Source of the DNA: Sedimentisphaerales bacterium
GTDB lineage: Bacteria > Planctomycetota > Phycisphaerae > Sedimentisphaerales > SG8-4
Length of the DNA stretch: 5,127 nucleotides
Direction of reading: 5' to 3'
NCBI GenBank assembly: GCA_016932895.1
Contig: JAFGCA010000636.1
Location: forward strand, 1 to 5,127
Shown: piece after piece, positions 1 through 5,127 of the stretch
Layout: each line of letters opens with the position of its first letter
Numbering within the stretch: the first letter of the stretch is position 1
The notes under the pieces: model-generated
What the model saw: the letters and a program-made list of their open reading frames with translations, nothing else
Told to the model about the DNA's origin: nothing
Databases searched by the model: none
Translations under genes and position numbers: made by a program

Positions 1-534
1 CGACGCGGCGCCGCCGTCGGCGCCACCGACTTCATCTCCATCCTGCTCCGCTACGGGATCGGCGCCTGCCTCTACGTCAACGGCGCCGCCATGGTCGAAC
101 AGAAGCTCGGAACGGGAGAACTGGGCCACATGAGACTCAATCTGGATGGCCCTGCCTGTATCTGCGGGCAAAAAGGCTGCCTGGACGTCTACGCCTCGGG
201 TCGAACCTGGCCAGGCCACGACGGCATGTCCCAGGACGATCTCATCCGCACCCTGGAAAGCCGCGCACGCTACATCAGCATCGCCCTGGCCAACCTGCTC
301 AAGCTCGTTCATCCGCCGCTGATCATCATCAACGGCATGTACAATGACTACGAGCCGATCGTCAGGCCTGTGCTTGCCGAAATCCTCGAAGAGGAATTGA
401 AGTGGCTCAAGCTGCCCGTGCCCCGGATCGTCTTCGGTGAACCCGTCGAACTCAAGACGAGCATCGGTGCTGCCATGCGGGCCGCCGACGCATTCCTCGA
501 GAACCACCTGAGCAGGCAGGTCGTCGCCGTGTAG
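1..534 (+). CDS. ROK-family protein (sugar kinase or NagC/XylR-type repressor), C-terminal part
   Basis: The frame is open from base 1 and stops at TAG 532-534, leaving 177 residues of a protein whose N-terminus lies outside the window. Counting from the first codon, it shows the ROK phosphate-loop-like GIGACLYVNG (19-28), GELGH (39-43) and the zinc knuckle CICGQKGCLD (53-62). His43, Cys53, Cys55 and Cys60 are the expected zinc ligands. A helical tail follows, with IIING (about 108-112) where the family usually has IIIGG, and SIGAAMRAAD near the end. ROK proteins are either cytoplasmic sugar kinases or, with an N-terminal winged helix, sugar-responsive repressors. The catalytic DNDAN segment and any helix-turn-helix would lie upstream, so the two cannot be told apart here. 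The segment between the zinc knuckle and IIING looks about 25 residues shorter than in E. coli Mlc, judged from memory. It lies 143 bases upstream of the transporter on the same strand and may regulate or feed this locus, but that is inference. Confidence 0.88.
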   Translation, partial: RRGAAVGATDFISILLRYGIGACLYVNGAAMVEQKLGTGELGHMRLNLDGPACICGQKGCLDVYASGRTWPGHDGMSQDDLIRTLESRARYISIALANLLKLVHPPLIIINGMYNDYEPIVRPVLAEILEEELKWLKLPVPRIVFGEPVELKTSIGAAMRAADAFLENHLSRQVVAV

Positions 535-677
535 ATCGGGCTGTCGACCGACGCGGGGAACGTGGTCGGGAAAACATAATGGAAAAGGTTGGCGTACTCT
601 GCCTGCGAACTCGGAACTACGAAAGAATTCCTTGCGTGCAACGAAGAAAAGGATGAAAGGATGACGGCTGGGAACCT
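535..677 (+). other. Intergenic spacer between ROK gene and transporter
   Basis: I find no convincing gene in these 143 bases. A short inverted repeat, CCGAC (548-552) with GTCGG (565-569), could form a 5-bp stem with a 12-base loop just after the ROK stop, but no T-tract follows, so it is a poor intrinsic terminator. CATAAT at 575-580 resembles a -10 box but has no acceptable -35 at 16-18 bases. A 25-codon frame (ATG 579, TGA 654-656) shows no recognisable product. The purine-rich stretch 645-660 precedes the transporter start. Confidence 0.5.
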
Positions 678-1412
678 ATGGACGGCATCTGGGTGTTTAT
701 CGCGGTGGGACTCATATTCTCAGTCGCTGCATTGGTGCACGGCGTCTGTGGGTTCGGATTCAGCCTCCTGGCGATCAGCGCTCTGTCATTCGTGCTCAAG
801 AACCCGAAAATCATCATTCCGCTTGACCTGATTGCCGCTACCTTCAACTGCATCTACCTGGCCTGGATCATGAGAAAGCACATCCTATTCAAAGAAGTGG
901 CGCCGCTGACCGCTGTGGCCCTGGTCTGCATCCCGCTGGGCGCCCTGTATCTCAGGCATCTCGATGCCTCCCTGATTATGCGCTCTTTGGGTGTCGTCAT
1001 AATCCTCCTCGCGACGCTGTCGTTGATGAAGTCCGTTCACATGAAACTGTTCTCGTCACGCTGTTATCGATACATCGCAGGCGTCGCCGGCGGACTCCTC
1101 GGCGGTGCGTTCAACATTCCCGGCCCCCCGTTGGTGTTGTACGCCTACCATTGCCACTGGCCGACCGTGAACGCAAAGGCCAACCTCCAGTTCATGTTCT
1201 CCGTCCTGACCGCCGCCACCTATATCAGCTTCGCCGTAGCGGGGCTGTTCACTATGAAAATCGTCGCCTGGGGACTGGTGTATGCCCCGCTGGTGTTTGC
1301 GTTTACGTTCGCAGGTTCGTGGCTCACTCACCGTGTTGCCGCAGCCTCCCTCGCCAGGATGATCAACGTCCTGCTGATGGCGATGGGCGCTGCAATGGTG
1401 ATCAAGGGATAG
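678..1412 (+). CDS. TSUP (TauE/SafE, formerly DUF81) membrane transporter, probable sulfite/organosulfonate exporter
   Basis: This is a complete 244-residue hydrophobic protein with roughly eight membrane segments (about 5-40 as a helical hairpin, 46-64, 74-92, 99-117, 132-157, 172-191, 195-215, 225-242). It carries the two TSUP half-repeat signatures: HGVCGFGFSLLA at 21-32 and GLLGGAFNIPGPPLVLY at 139-155. The length fits the family (about 240-270). The ATG at 678 is the only reasonable start: an in-frame TGA lies at 654-656, no other ATG, GTG or TTG falls between them, and a weak GGGAA (670-674) sits 5 bases upstream. TSUP proteins act in the inner membrane. Characterised or proposed substrates include sulfite and small sulfonates such as sulfoacetate and sulfolactate, but some members move unrelated anions. 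Its position ahead of a probable sulfoacetate-forming operon favours sulfoacetate or sulfite export; sequence alone does not fix substrate or direction. Its codon use (many CTG, GTG) is less C-ending than that of the operon after it. Confidence 0.88.
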   Translation: MDGIWVFIAVGLIFSVAALVHGVCGFGFSLLAISALSFVLKNPKIIIPLDLIAATFNCIYLAWIMRKHILFKEVAPLTAVALVCIPLGALYLRHLDASLIMRSLGVVIILLATLSLMKSVHMKLFSSRCYRYIAGVAGGLLGGAFNIPGPPLVLYAYHCHWPTVNAKANLQFMFSVLTAATYISFAVAGLFTMKIVAWGLVYAPLVFAFTFAGSWLTHRVAAASLARMINVLLMAMGAAMVIKG

Positions 1413-1593
1413 TCGCGATGCCGACTGCTGACCCCGCGCCAAAAACCCGCTGTACGACCACGAAAACAAGGGGATCGACGCGTTGAATAAAGCTTGGCAT
1501 GTATCGTGACGTCAGGCCGCCTGGCCCGGTGAAAAGGGCCTCCACACGACCCGAACAGGAAATCGGACTTCGTTTCGAAAAAGGGAAAGATCA
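1413..1593 (+). other. 181-base intergenic leader of the dehydrogenase-ligase operon
   Basis: This is the longest gene-free stretch in the window and the natural place for the operon promoter. It contains a locally AT-richer patch (1483-1505). TTGGCA at 1494-1499 matches a -35 box in five of six positions, but no -10 hexamer lies at 16-18 bases. Further on, GGCCC (1523-1527) and GGGCC (1536-1540) can form a GC-only 5-bp stem with the loop GGTGAAAA; no T-run follows. TTTCGAAA (1573-1580) is a perfect 8-base palindrome just before the ribosome binding site. None of these is strong enough to call a promoter, operator or terminator. Confidence 0.4.
1581..1586 (+). promoter_or_regulatory. Ribosome binding site of the aldehyde dehydrogenase
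   Basis: AAGGGA lies 7 bases ahead of the ATG at 1594, supporting that start. The alignment of the protein N-terminus with acylating sulfoacetaldehyde dehydrogenases, recalled from memory, agrees. Confidence 0.6.
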
Positions 1594-2997
1594 ATGGACA
1601 ACCCAAGCGTCATACCGACTCTGATCAGCAAAGCAAGAGCTGCCCAGAAACAGATCGAAAACTACACCCAGCAGCAGATCGATGAGCTCTGCCTCGCTGT
1701 CGGCTGGCAGGTGTACAAGGATGACAACATTGCCGCCTGCGCCAAAATCGCCGTCGAAGAGACCGGCATGGGCGTCTACGAAGACAAACTCAAGAAACAC
1801 AAGGTCAAGGTCCTGGGCGTCTGCAAGGACATCACAGGCGCCAAGAGCGTCGGCCTCATCGAACGCGACGAAGCCCGCGGCCTCTCCAAGTACGCCAAGC
1901 CCGTCGGCGTCATCGGCGCCCTGTGCCCAGTCACCAACCCCACCGCCACGCCCGCCAGCAACGCCGTCACCATCCTCAAAGGCCGAAACGCCGTCATCTT
2001 CGCCCCCCACCCCCGCGCAAAGGAATCCTGCAAGGTCGTCTGCAACTTCATGCGGCAGGGCCTGGCCAAGGTCGGCGCCCCCCAGGACCTCATCCAATGG
2101 ATCGAGGAACCCTCCGTCCCCCTGAGCCAGGAACTCATGGCCCACGTCGACCTCGTCGTCGCCACCGGAGGCGGCGCCATGGTCAAATCCGCCTATTCCA
2201 GCGGCACTCCCGCCTATGGCGTCGGCGCCGGTAACCCCGTCATCATCGTCGCCGAAGACGCGGATATCGAAGACGCCGCCGAAAAAATCTTCATCTCCAA
2301 AACCTTCGATAACGCCACGAGCTGCTCCTCCGACAACTCCATCGTCATTCATTCCAGCGTCTTCGACAAAATGGTCGAAGCCTTCAAAAAACGCAAGGGC
2401 TACCTCTGCTCCGACGACGAAAAGAAAACCCTCCACGATTACGTCTGGGTCCCCAGCAAAAAAACCGGCAAGCTCGGCCTCAATCCCGACATCATCGCCG
2501 TCTCCGCCAAACGCATCGCCGACGGCGCAGGCCTCAAAATCCCCAACGACGTCACCATGCTCATCGTCATCGACGATCAGCCGGGCCAAAACAAGTGGAG
2601 CGGCGAAAAACTCTCCCCCGTCATGACCCTCTGGAAATACGACACCTTCGACGAAGCCATGGCCATCACCAGGAAGATCCACGAATTCGCCGGCATGGGC
2701 CATAGCTGCGGCATCCACACCTTCCACCGCGAATACATCGACCAGCTAGGCCTCGCTATGAAGGTCAGCCGCATCATGGTCCGCCAGGCACACGCCCCTT
2801 CCTGCGGCGGAAACTTCCACAACGCCATGCCCTCCACCGTCACCCTCGGCTGCGGAACCTGGGGCGGAAACATCACCACCGAAAACATCGCCTGGAAACA
2901 CTTCATCAACGTCACCTGGGTCTCCGAGCCTTTCGCTCCGCAAAAACCCACCGAGCAGGAAATCTGGGGCCAGGTCTGGTCCGCATACGGCAAGTAG
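1594..2997 (+). CDS. sauS: CoA-acylating aldehyde dehydrogenase, probable sulfoacetaldehyde dehydrogenase (SauS/SqwD-like)
   Basis: This 467-residue protein covers a whole stand-alone acylating aldehyde dehydrogenase. It converts an aldehyde plus CoA and NAD(P)+ into an acyl-CoA. Visible landmarks are YAKPVGVIGALCPVTNPTAT (100-119) and KGRNAVIFAPHPRA (129-142) of the cofactor domain, TGGGAMVKSAYSSGTPAYGV (191-210), GVGAGN (209-214), and the active-site segment SKTFDNATSCSSDNSIVI (235-252) with catalytic Cys244. AdhE-type acetaldehyde dehydrogenases have the same architecture but read FDNGTICASEQS there. The ATSCSS(D/E)NS version, together with the N-terminal KARAAQKQIENYTQQQIDEL (13-32), is what I remember of SauS, the sulfoacetaldehyde dehydrogenase (acylating). 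No alcohol dehydrogenase domain follows. The gene leads an operon with an ADP-forming CoA ligase starting 15 bases downstream, so the acyl-CoA is probably cashed in for ATP. In the sulfo-TK variant that makes sulfoacetate, the equivalent enzyme is called SqwD. Family and mechanism are firm. Sulfoacetaldehyde as substrate is a motif- and context-based inference; acetaldehyde, succinate semialdehyde or malonate semialdehyde remain possible. Confidence 0.8.
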   Translation: MDNPSVIPTLISKARAAQKQIENYTQQQIDELCLAVGWQVYKDDNIAACAKIAVEETGMGVYEDKLKKHKVKVLGVCKDITGAKSVGLIERDEARGLSKYAKPVGVIGALCPVTNPTATPASNAVTILKGRNAVIFAPHPRAKESCKVVCNFMRQGLAKVGAPQDLIQWIEEPSVPLSQELMAHVDLVVATGGGAMVKSAYSSGTPAYGVGAGNPVIIVAEDADIEDAAEKIFISKTFDNATSCSSDNSIVIHSSVFDKMVEAFKKRKGYLCSDDEKKTLHDYVWVPSKKTGKLGLNPDIIAVSAKRIADGAGLKIPNDVTMLIVIDDQPGQNKWSGEKLSPVMTLWKYDTFDEAMAITRKIHEFAGMGHSCGIHTFHREYIDQLGLAMKVSRIMVRQAHAPSCGGNFHNAMPSTVTLGCGTWGGNITTENIAWKHFINVTWVSEPFAPQKPTEQEIWGQVWSAYGK

Positions 2998-3002
2998 GAA
3001 GG
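2997..3002 (+). promoter_or_regulatory. Ribosome binding site of the ligase beta subunit, overlapping the upstream stop codon
   Basis: GGAAGG begins on the last base of the dehydrogenase stop TAG (2995-2997) and sits 10 bases before the ATG at 3013. This indicates tight translational coupling and a shared transcript. Confidence 0.65.
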
Positions 3003-3012
3003 CAACAACACC

Positions 3013-4134
3013 ATGAAACTCTTTGAACACCAGGCCAAGAAAATGTTCCGCGAGGCCGGAATCCCCGTCCCCGACGGAAAAGTCATCACTGCCGAGGACT
3101 CCATCGGCCCCACGCTCGACGACGTGGTCATGCCCTGCGTCCTCAAAGCCCAGGTCCTCCAGGGCGGCCGCGGAAAGGCCGGACTCATCCAGTTCGCCCA
3201 GTCTCACGACGAAGCCGAAAAAAAACTCAAGGACCTCTTCGCCAAACCCAACGTACGAAAAATCCTCGCCGAACCCAAACTCGAAATCGAAAAGGAACTC
3301 TACCTCTCCATCTGCGTTGATCCCGTCGCCGCCCAGGCTCTCATCATGGCCTGCGCCACCGGCGGCGTCGATATCGAAACCATCGCCGCCCAACGCCCCG
3401 AAACCATGATCCGGCGCCACGTGCCCCTCGACCGCGAGCTCATGCCATACCTCGCCCGCGAAATCCTCTTCGAGCTTGACGTTCGCGGCGATGCCTTCAA
3501 ACAGGGCTTTGGCCTTCTGACGAAACTCTACGAGTTTTTCCGAAAACACGATGCAGAGCTTGTTGAGATCAACCCCCTCGTCCTCACCCGCGCGGGCCAG
3601 CTCGTCGCTGCTGACGGCAAGATCATCTTCGATGACAACGCCGTCTTCCGCCAGAAGAGCATCGAGCTCCAACGCGAGCACTTCGACAGCGACCTCGAAT
3701 TCGAAGCCGCCCGGAAAGGCATCCCCTTCCTGCTCTTCGACGGCGACATCGGCCTCATGTGCGCCGGCGCAGGCCTGACCAACACCGTCTACGACCTCAT
3801 CAACTACTACGGCGGCTCCGTCTCCAACTACCTCGAATTCGGCGGCCCCAACTACCGCCGAGCACCCGAAGCCATGGAGCTCACCCTCAAAAGCAACCCC
3901 AAGGTCATCCTCGTCGTCACCTTCGGCACCATCGCCCGCGCCGACGTCATGGCCCAGGGCATCGCCGAAGCCATCGAAAAACTCAAACCCACCGTCCCCA
4001 TCGTGACCGCCATCCGAGGCACCGGCGAGGAAGAAGCCTCCCGCATCCTCCGCGACCTGGGCCTCGAACCCCTGGCGGATACCGAACAGGCCGTTCAACG
4101 CGCCATCGAGCTTTGCCGCGGAGGTGACCAATGA
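3013..4134 (+). CDS. ADP-forming acyl-CoA ligase, beta subunit (SucC-like, ATP-grasp); probable sulfoacetate-CoA ligase subunit
   Basis: This 373-residue protein is close in length to SucC (388 in E. coli) and carries its landmarks in order. The ATP-grasp half has LKAQVLQGGRGKAG (44-57), GGVDIE (117-122), LVEINPLV (183-190) and DGKIIFDDNAVFR (201-213); Asn187 and Asp201 match the metal-binding pair. The ligase half has GDIGLMCAGAGL (244-255), NYLEFGG (272-278) and VVTFGTIARADVMAQGI (301-317). With the alpha subunit it would interconvert acyl-CoA + ADP + Pi and acid + ATP + CoA. Several normally stable positions differ from succinyl-CoA synthetase: NFLD.GG becomes NYLEFGG, NIFGGI becomes VTFGTI, and the E-G-N-N loop becomes RGTGEEE (335-341). 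No oxoglutarate dehydrogenase or other TCA gene is adjacent; instead an acylating aldehyde dehydrogenase precedes it. I therefore favour a specialised ligase, equivalent to one subunit of SqwKL. Malate-CoA ligase (MtkA) or an acetyl-CoA/propionyl-CoA type are alternatives. The gene overlaps the alpha-subunit gene by four bases (ATGA). Confidence 0.87.
   Translation: MKLFEHQAKKMFREAGIPVPDGKVITAEDSIGPTLDDVVMPCVLKAQVLQGGRGKAGLIQFAQSHDEAEKKLKDLFAKPNVRKILAEPKLEIEKELYLSICVDPVAAQALIMACATGGVDIETIAAQRPETMIRRHVPLDRELMPYLAREILFELDVRGDAFKQGFGLLTKLYEFFRKHDAELVEINPLVLTRAGQLVAADGKIIFDDNAVFRQKSIELQREHFDSDLEFEAARKGIPFLLFDGDIGLMCAGAGLTNTVYDLINYYGGSVSNYLEFGGPNYRRAPEAMELTLKSNPKVILVVTFGTIARADVMAQGIAEAIEKLKPTVPIVTAIRGTGEEEASRILRDLGLEPLADTEQAVQRAIELCRGGDQ
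4120..4124 (+). promoter_or_regulatory. Ribosome binding site of the ligase alpha subunit inside the beta gene
   Basis: GGAGG lies in the last codons of the beta gene, 6 bases before the ATG at 4131. It fixes the alpha start at the ATGA overlap and points to coupled, roughly equal synthesis of the two subunits. Confidence 0.75.
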
Positions 4135-5018
4135 GCGTCTTCATCGACAAAAACACCCGCGTCCTCGTCCAGGGCATCACCGGAAGCGAAGGGAGCTTCT
4201 GGACCAAGCACATGGTAGAAATGGGCGCCCAGGTCGTCGCCGGCGTTACCCCCGGAAAAGGAGGCCAACAGGTCGAAGGCGTCCCCGTTTTCAACACCGT
4301 CCGCGAAGCCGTCCGACAGACCCAGCCCGACGCCGCCCTCCAGTTCATCCCCCCACGCTTCGCCAAGGACGCCGTCTTCGAGGCCCTCGCCAACGGCCTC
4401 AAAAAAATCGTCGTCACCGCCGAGGGCATCCCCGTCCACGACGCCATGGCCATGCGACGCGAAGCCCTCCTCCTCCACGCCATGGTCATCGGCGGCAATA
4501 CCACCGGCGTAATTACCCCTGGACAAGCCATGATGGGTTTTATACCCTATTGGATCGAACGGGTGTATAGGCCGGGGCGCATCGGGGTGATGACCCGCAG
4601 TGGCTCGCTCACAAACGAAGTCACCGCCATGATCGTCAGTGCAGGATTTGGGATCTCCTCCCTGATCGGGATCGGGGGCGATTCGGTGCCCATGACCCGC
4701 TTCGCAGAGGTCCTGCCCCTGTTTGAGCAGGACGACGACACCGACGCCGTCGCCATCATCGGCGAGCTCGGCGGTTCCATGGAGGAAGAAGTCGCTCACG
4801 CCATCGGCCAGGGCCTCTTCACCAAACCCCTGGTCGCCTTCATCGCCGGCCGAACCGCCCCCGAAGGCAAAAAGATGGGCCACGCCGGCGCCATCACCGC
4901 CGGAAACAAAGGAACCGTCGCCGCAAAAGTCGAAGCACTCGAAGCCGTCGGTGCCCGCGTCGCCGACCGACCCAGCAACATCGGACACATACTCCGCGAA
5001 GCAGTAAAGGCCCTCTGA
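4131..5018 (+). CDS. ADP-forming acyl-CoA ligase, alpha subunit (SucD-like); probable sulfoacetate-CoA ligase subunit
   Basis: This 295-residue protein is SucD-sized (about 290). The Rossmann CoA-binding domain shows [14 protein letters not shown] (15-28) and [11 protein letters not shown] (35-45). The middle has [10 protein letters not shown] (122-131), [16 protein letters not shown] (148-163) and GIGGD (180-184). The C-terminal half has [13 protein letters not shown] (208-220) and the phosphohistidine segment [14 protein letters not shown] (242-255), with His251 as the residue phosphorylated during catalysis. It therefore looks fully active. Compared with E. coli SucD, GPN.PG is changed to GGNTTG and GGDP..G to GGDSVPM. 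These are plausible adaptations to an acyl group other than succinyl; that is my inference. Acting with the beta subunit, it would release the acid made by the upstream dehydrogenase while forming ATP, or activate the acid in reverse. Roughly bases 4497-4735 use codons (GTG, GGG, TTT, TAT, ATA, AGG) that are scarce in the rest of the gene, which may mark an internal replacement. Confidence 0.87.
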   Translation: MSVFIDKNTRVLVQGITGSEGSFWTKHMVEMGAQVVAGVTPGKGGQQVEGVPVFNTVREAVRQTQPDAALQFIPPRFAKDAVFEALANGLKKIVVTAEGIPVHDAMAMRREALLLHAMVIGGNTTGVITPGQAMMGFIPYWIERVYRPGRIGVMTRSGSLTNEVTAMIVSAGFGISSLIGIGGDSVPMTRFAEVLPLFEQDDDTDAVAIIGELGGSMEEEVAHAIGQGLFTKPLVAFIAGRTAPEGKKMGHAGAITAGNKGTVAAKVEALEAVGARVADRPSNIGHILREAVKAL

Positions 5019-5019
5019 C

Positions 5020-5127
5020 ATGACCGACAACACGACATCCTGCCCAACTCTCAACACCAGGGAACCCGCGCCCTCCGTCCCGCCTGCCCCGCCCTCGAAA
5101 GGGCCCGGCAACAACGCGACCGCTCGA
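5020..5127 (+). CDS. Start of an unrecognised downstream gene (truncated by window end)
   Basis: An ATG one base after the ligase alpha stop (TGA 5016-5018) opens a frame of 36 codons that runs off the window. AAAGG at 5006-5010 lies 9 bases upstream as a plausible ribosome binding site, and the near-zero spacing suggests a fourth member of the operon. The visible residues start MTDNTTSCPTLNTREPAPSV and continue rich in Pro, Ala, Gly and Asn. They contain no hydrophobic signal or membrane segment and no family motif. Such a tail is typical of a disordered N-terminal extension. I do not recognise the product. The start could also lie further downstream, in which case this stretch is only leader. 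Confidence 0.45.
   Translation, partial: MTDNTTSCPTLNTREPAPSVPPAPPSKGPGNNATAR

Noticed and set aside
579..656. 25-codon reading frame between the ROK and transporter genes
   Set aside because: There is no recognisable peptide, only a doubtful ribosome binding site, and it lies in the intergenic spacer. It could be a leader peptide, but nothing supports this.
1418..1486. 22-codon reading frame just after the transporter stop
   Set aside because: It is short, Thr/Lys/Arg-rich and without family features; probably chance.
1495..1510. Sigma-54-like promoter, TGGCATG followed by GTGA
   Set aside because: The -24 half resembles the consensus, but the invariant GC of the -12 element is missing at the right spacing.
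1523..1540. Intrinsic terminator after the transporter gene
   Set aside because: The stem is only 5 bp and no T-tract follows, so I keep it as an unexplained inverted repeat only.
1594..2997. Bifunctional AdhE or a microcompartment aldehyde dehydrogenase (PduP/EutE)
   Set aside because: The protein ends at 467 residues with no iron alcohol dehydrogenase domain, I see no encapsulation peptide or shell protein gene nearby, and the active-site cysteine context differs from both.
3013..5018. Ordinary TCA-cycle sucCD genes
   Set aside because: The neighbour is an acylating aldehyde dehydrogenase rather than a TCA enzyme, and several conserved SucCD loops are changed. It is not excluded, but it is the less likely reading.
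1591..5114. Three long antisense reading frames (1591-2727, 2746-4131 and 4095-5114, minus strand) of 339-461 codons
   Set aside because: They mirror the + strand genes codon for codon. Because the real codons mostly end in C, the opposite strand reads GNN triplets with few stops, giving Gly/Asp/Ala/Val/Glu-rich nonsense without motifs.

Overview
The window is GC-rich bacterial DNA read entirely from the + strand. From the left edge it holds the C-terminal part of a ROK-family protein (1-534), a TauE/SafE-type (TSUP) membrane transporter (678-1412), and a compact operon: a CoA-acylating aldehyde dehydrogenase (1594-2997), then the beta (3013-4134) and alpha (4131-5018) subunits of an ADP-forming acyl-CoA ligase related to succinyl-CoA synthetase. 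A further reading frame starts at 5020 and runs off the right edge. I see no RNA genes, CRISPR array, insertion sequence or long repeat. No gene-free stretch exceeds 181 bases.

The most informative feature is the combination of genes. The dehydrogenase has the acylating-type active-site segment FDNATSCSSDNS (Cys244). I recall this segment as typical of the sulfoacetaldehyde dehydrogenases SauS/SqwD rather than of AdhE, which has CASEQS. Directly behind it sits a SucCD-like ligase whose loops depart from succinyl-CoA synthetase, and upstream is a TSUP carrier, a family repeatedly linked to export of sulfite and small organosulfonates. The best reading is an energy-conserving module: sulfoacetaldehyde + CoA + NAD(P)+ gives sulfoacetyl-CoA, then sulfoacetyl-CoA + ADP + Pi gives sulfoacetate + ATP + CoA, and sulfoacetate leaves through the TSUP protein. 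This matches the sulfoacetate-forming variant of the sulfoglycolytic transketolase (sulfo-TK) pathway for sulfoquinovose (SqwD plus SqwKL). The reverse direction, activation and reduction of imported sulfoacetate, is also possible. The substrate is inferred, and a conventional acetaldehyde, succinate-semialdehyde or malonate-semialdehyde route is not excluded. The transketolase, isomerase and sulfoquinovosidase that would settle it are not in the window.

The three-gene operon has a strong preference for C in the third codon position (GTC, CTC, ATC, GCC) with AAA/GAA for Lys/Glu. The ROK and TSUP genes are more mixed, with many CTG/GTG codons. The style resembles GC-rich environmental lineages of the Planctomycetota/Verrucomicrobiota/Lentisphaerota kind, but this is a weak guess. 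The C-ending bias also opens long, meaningless antisense reading frames opposite all three genes.
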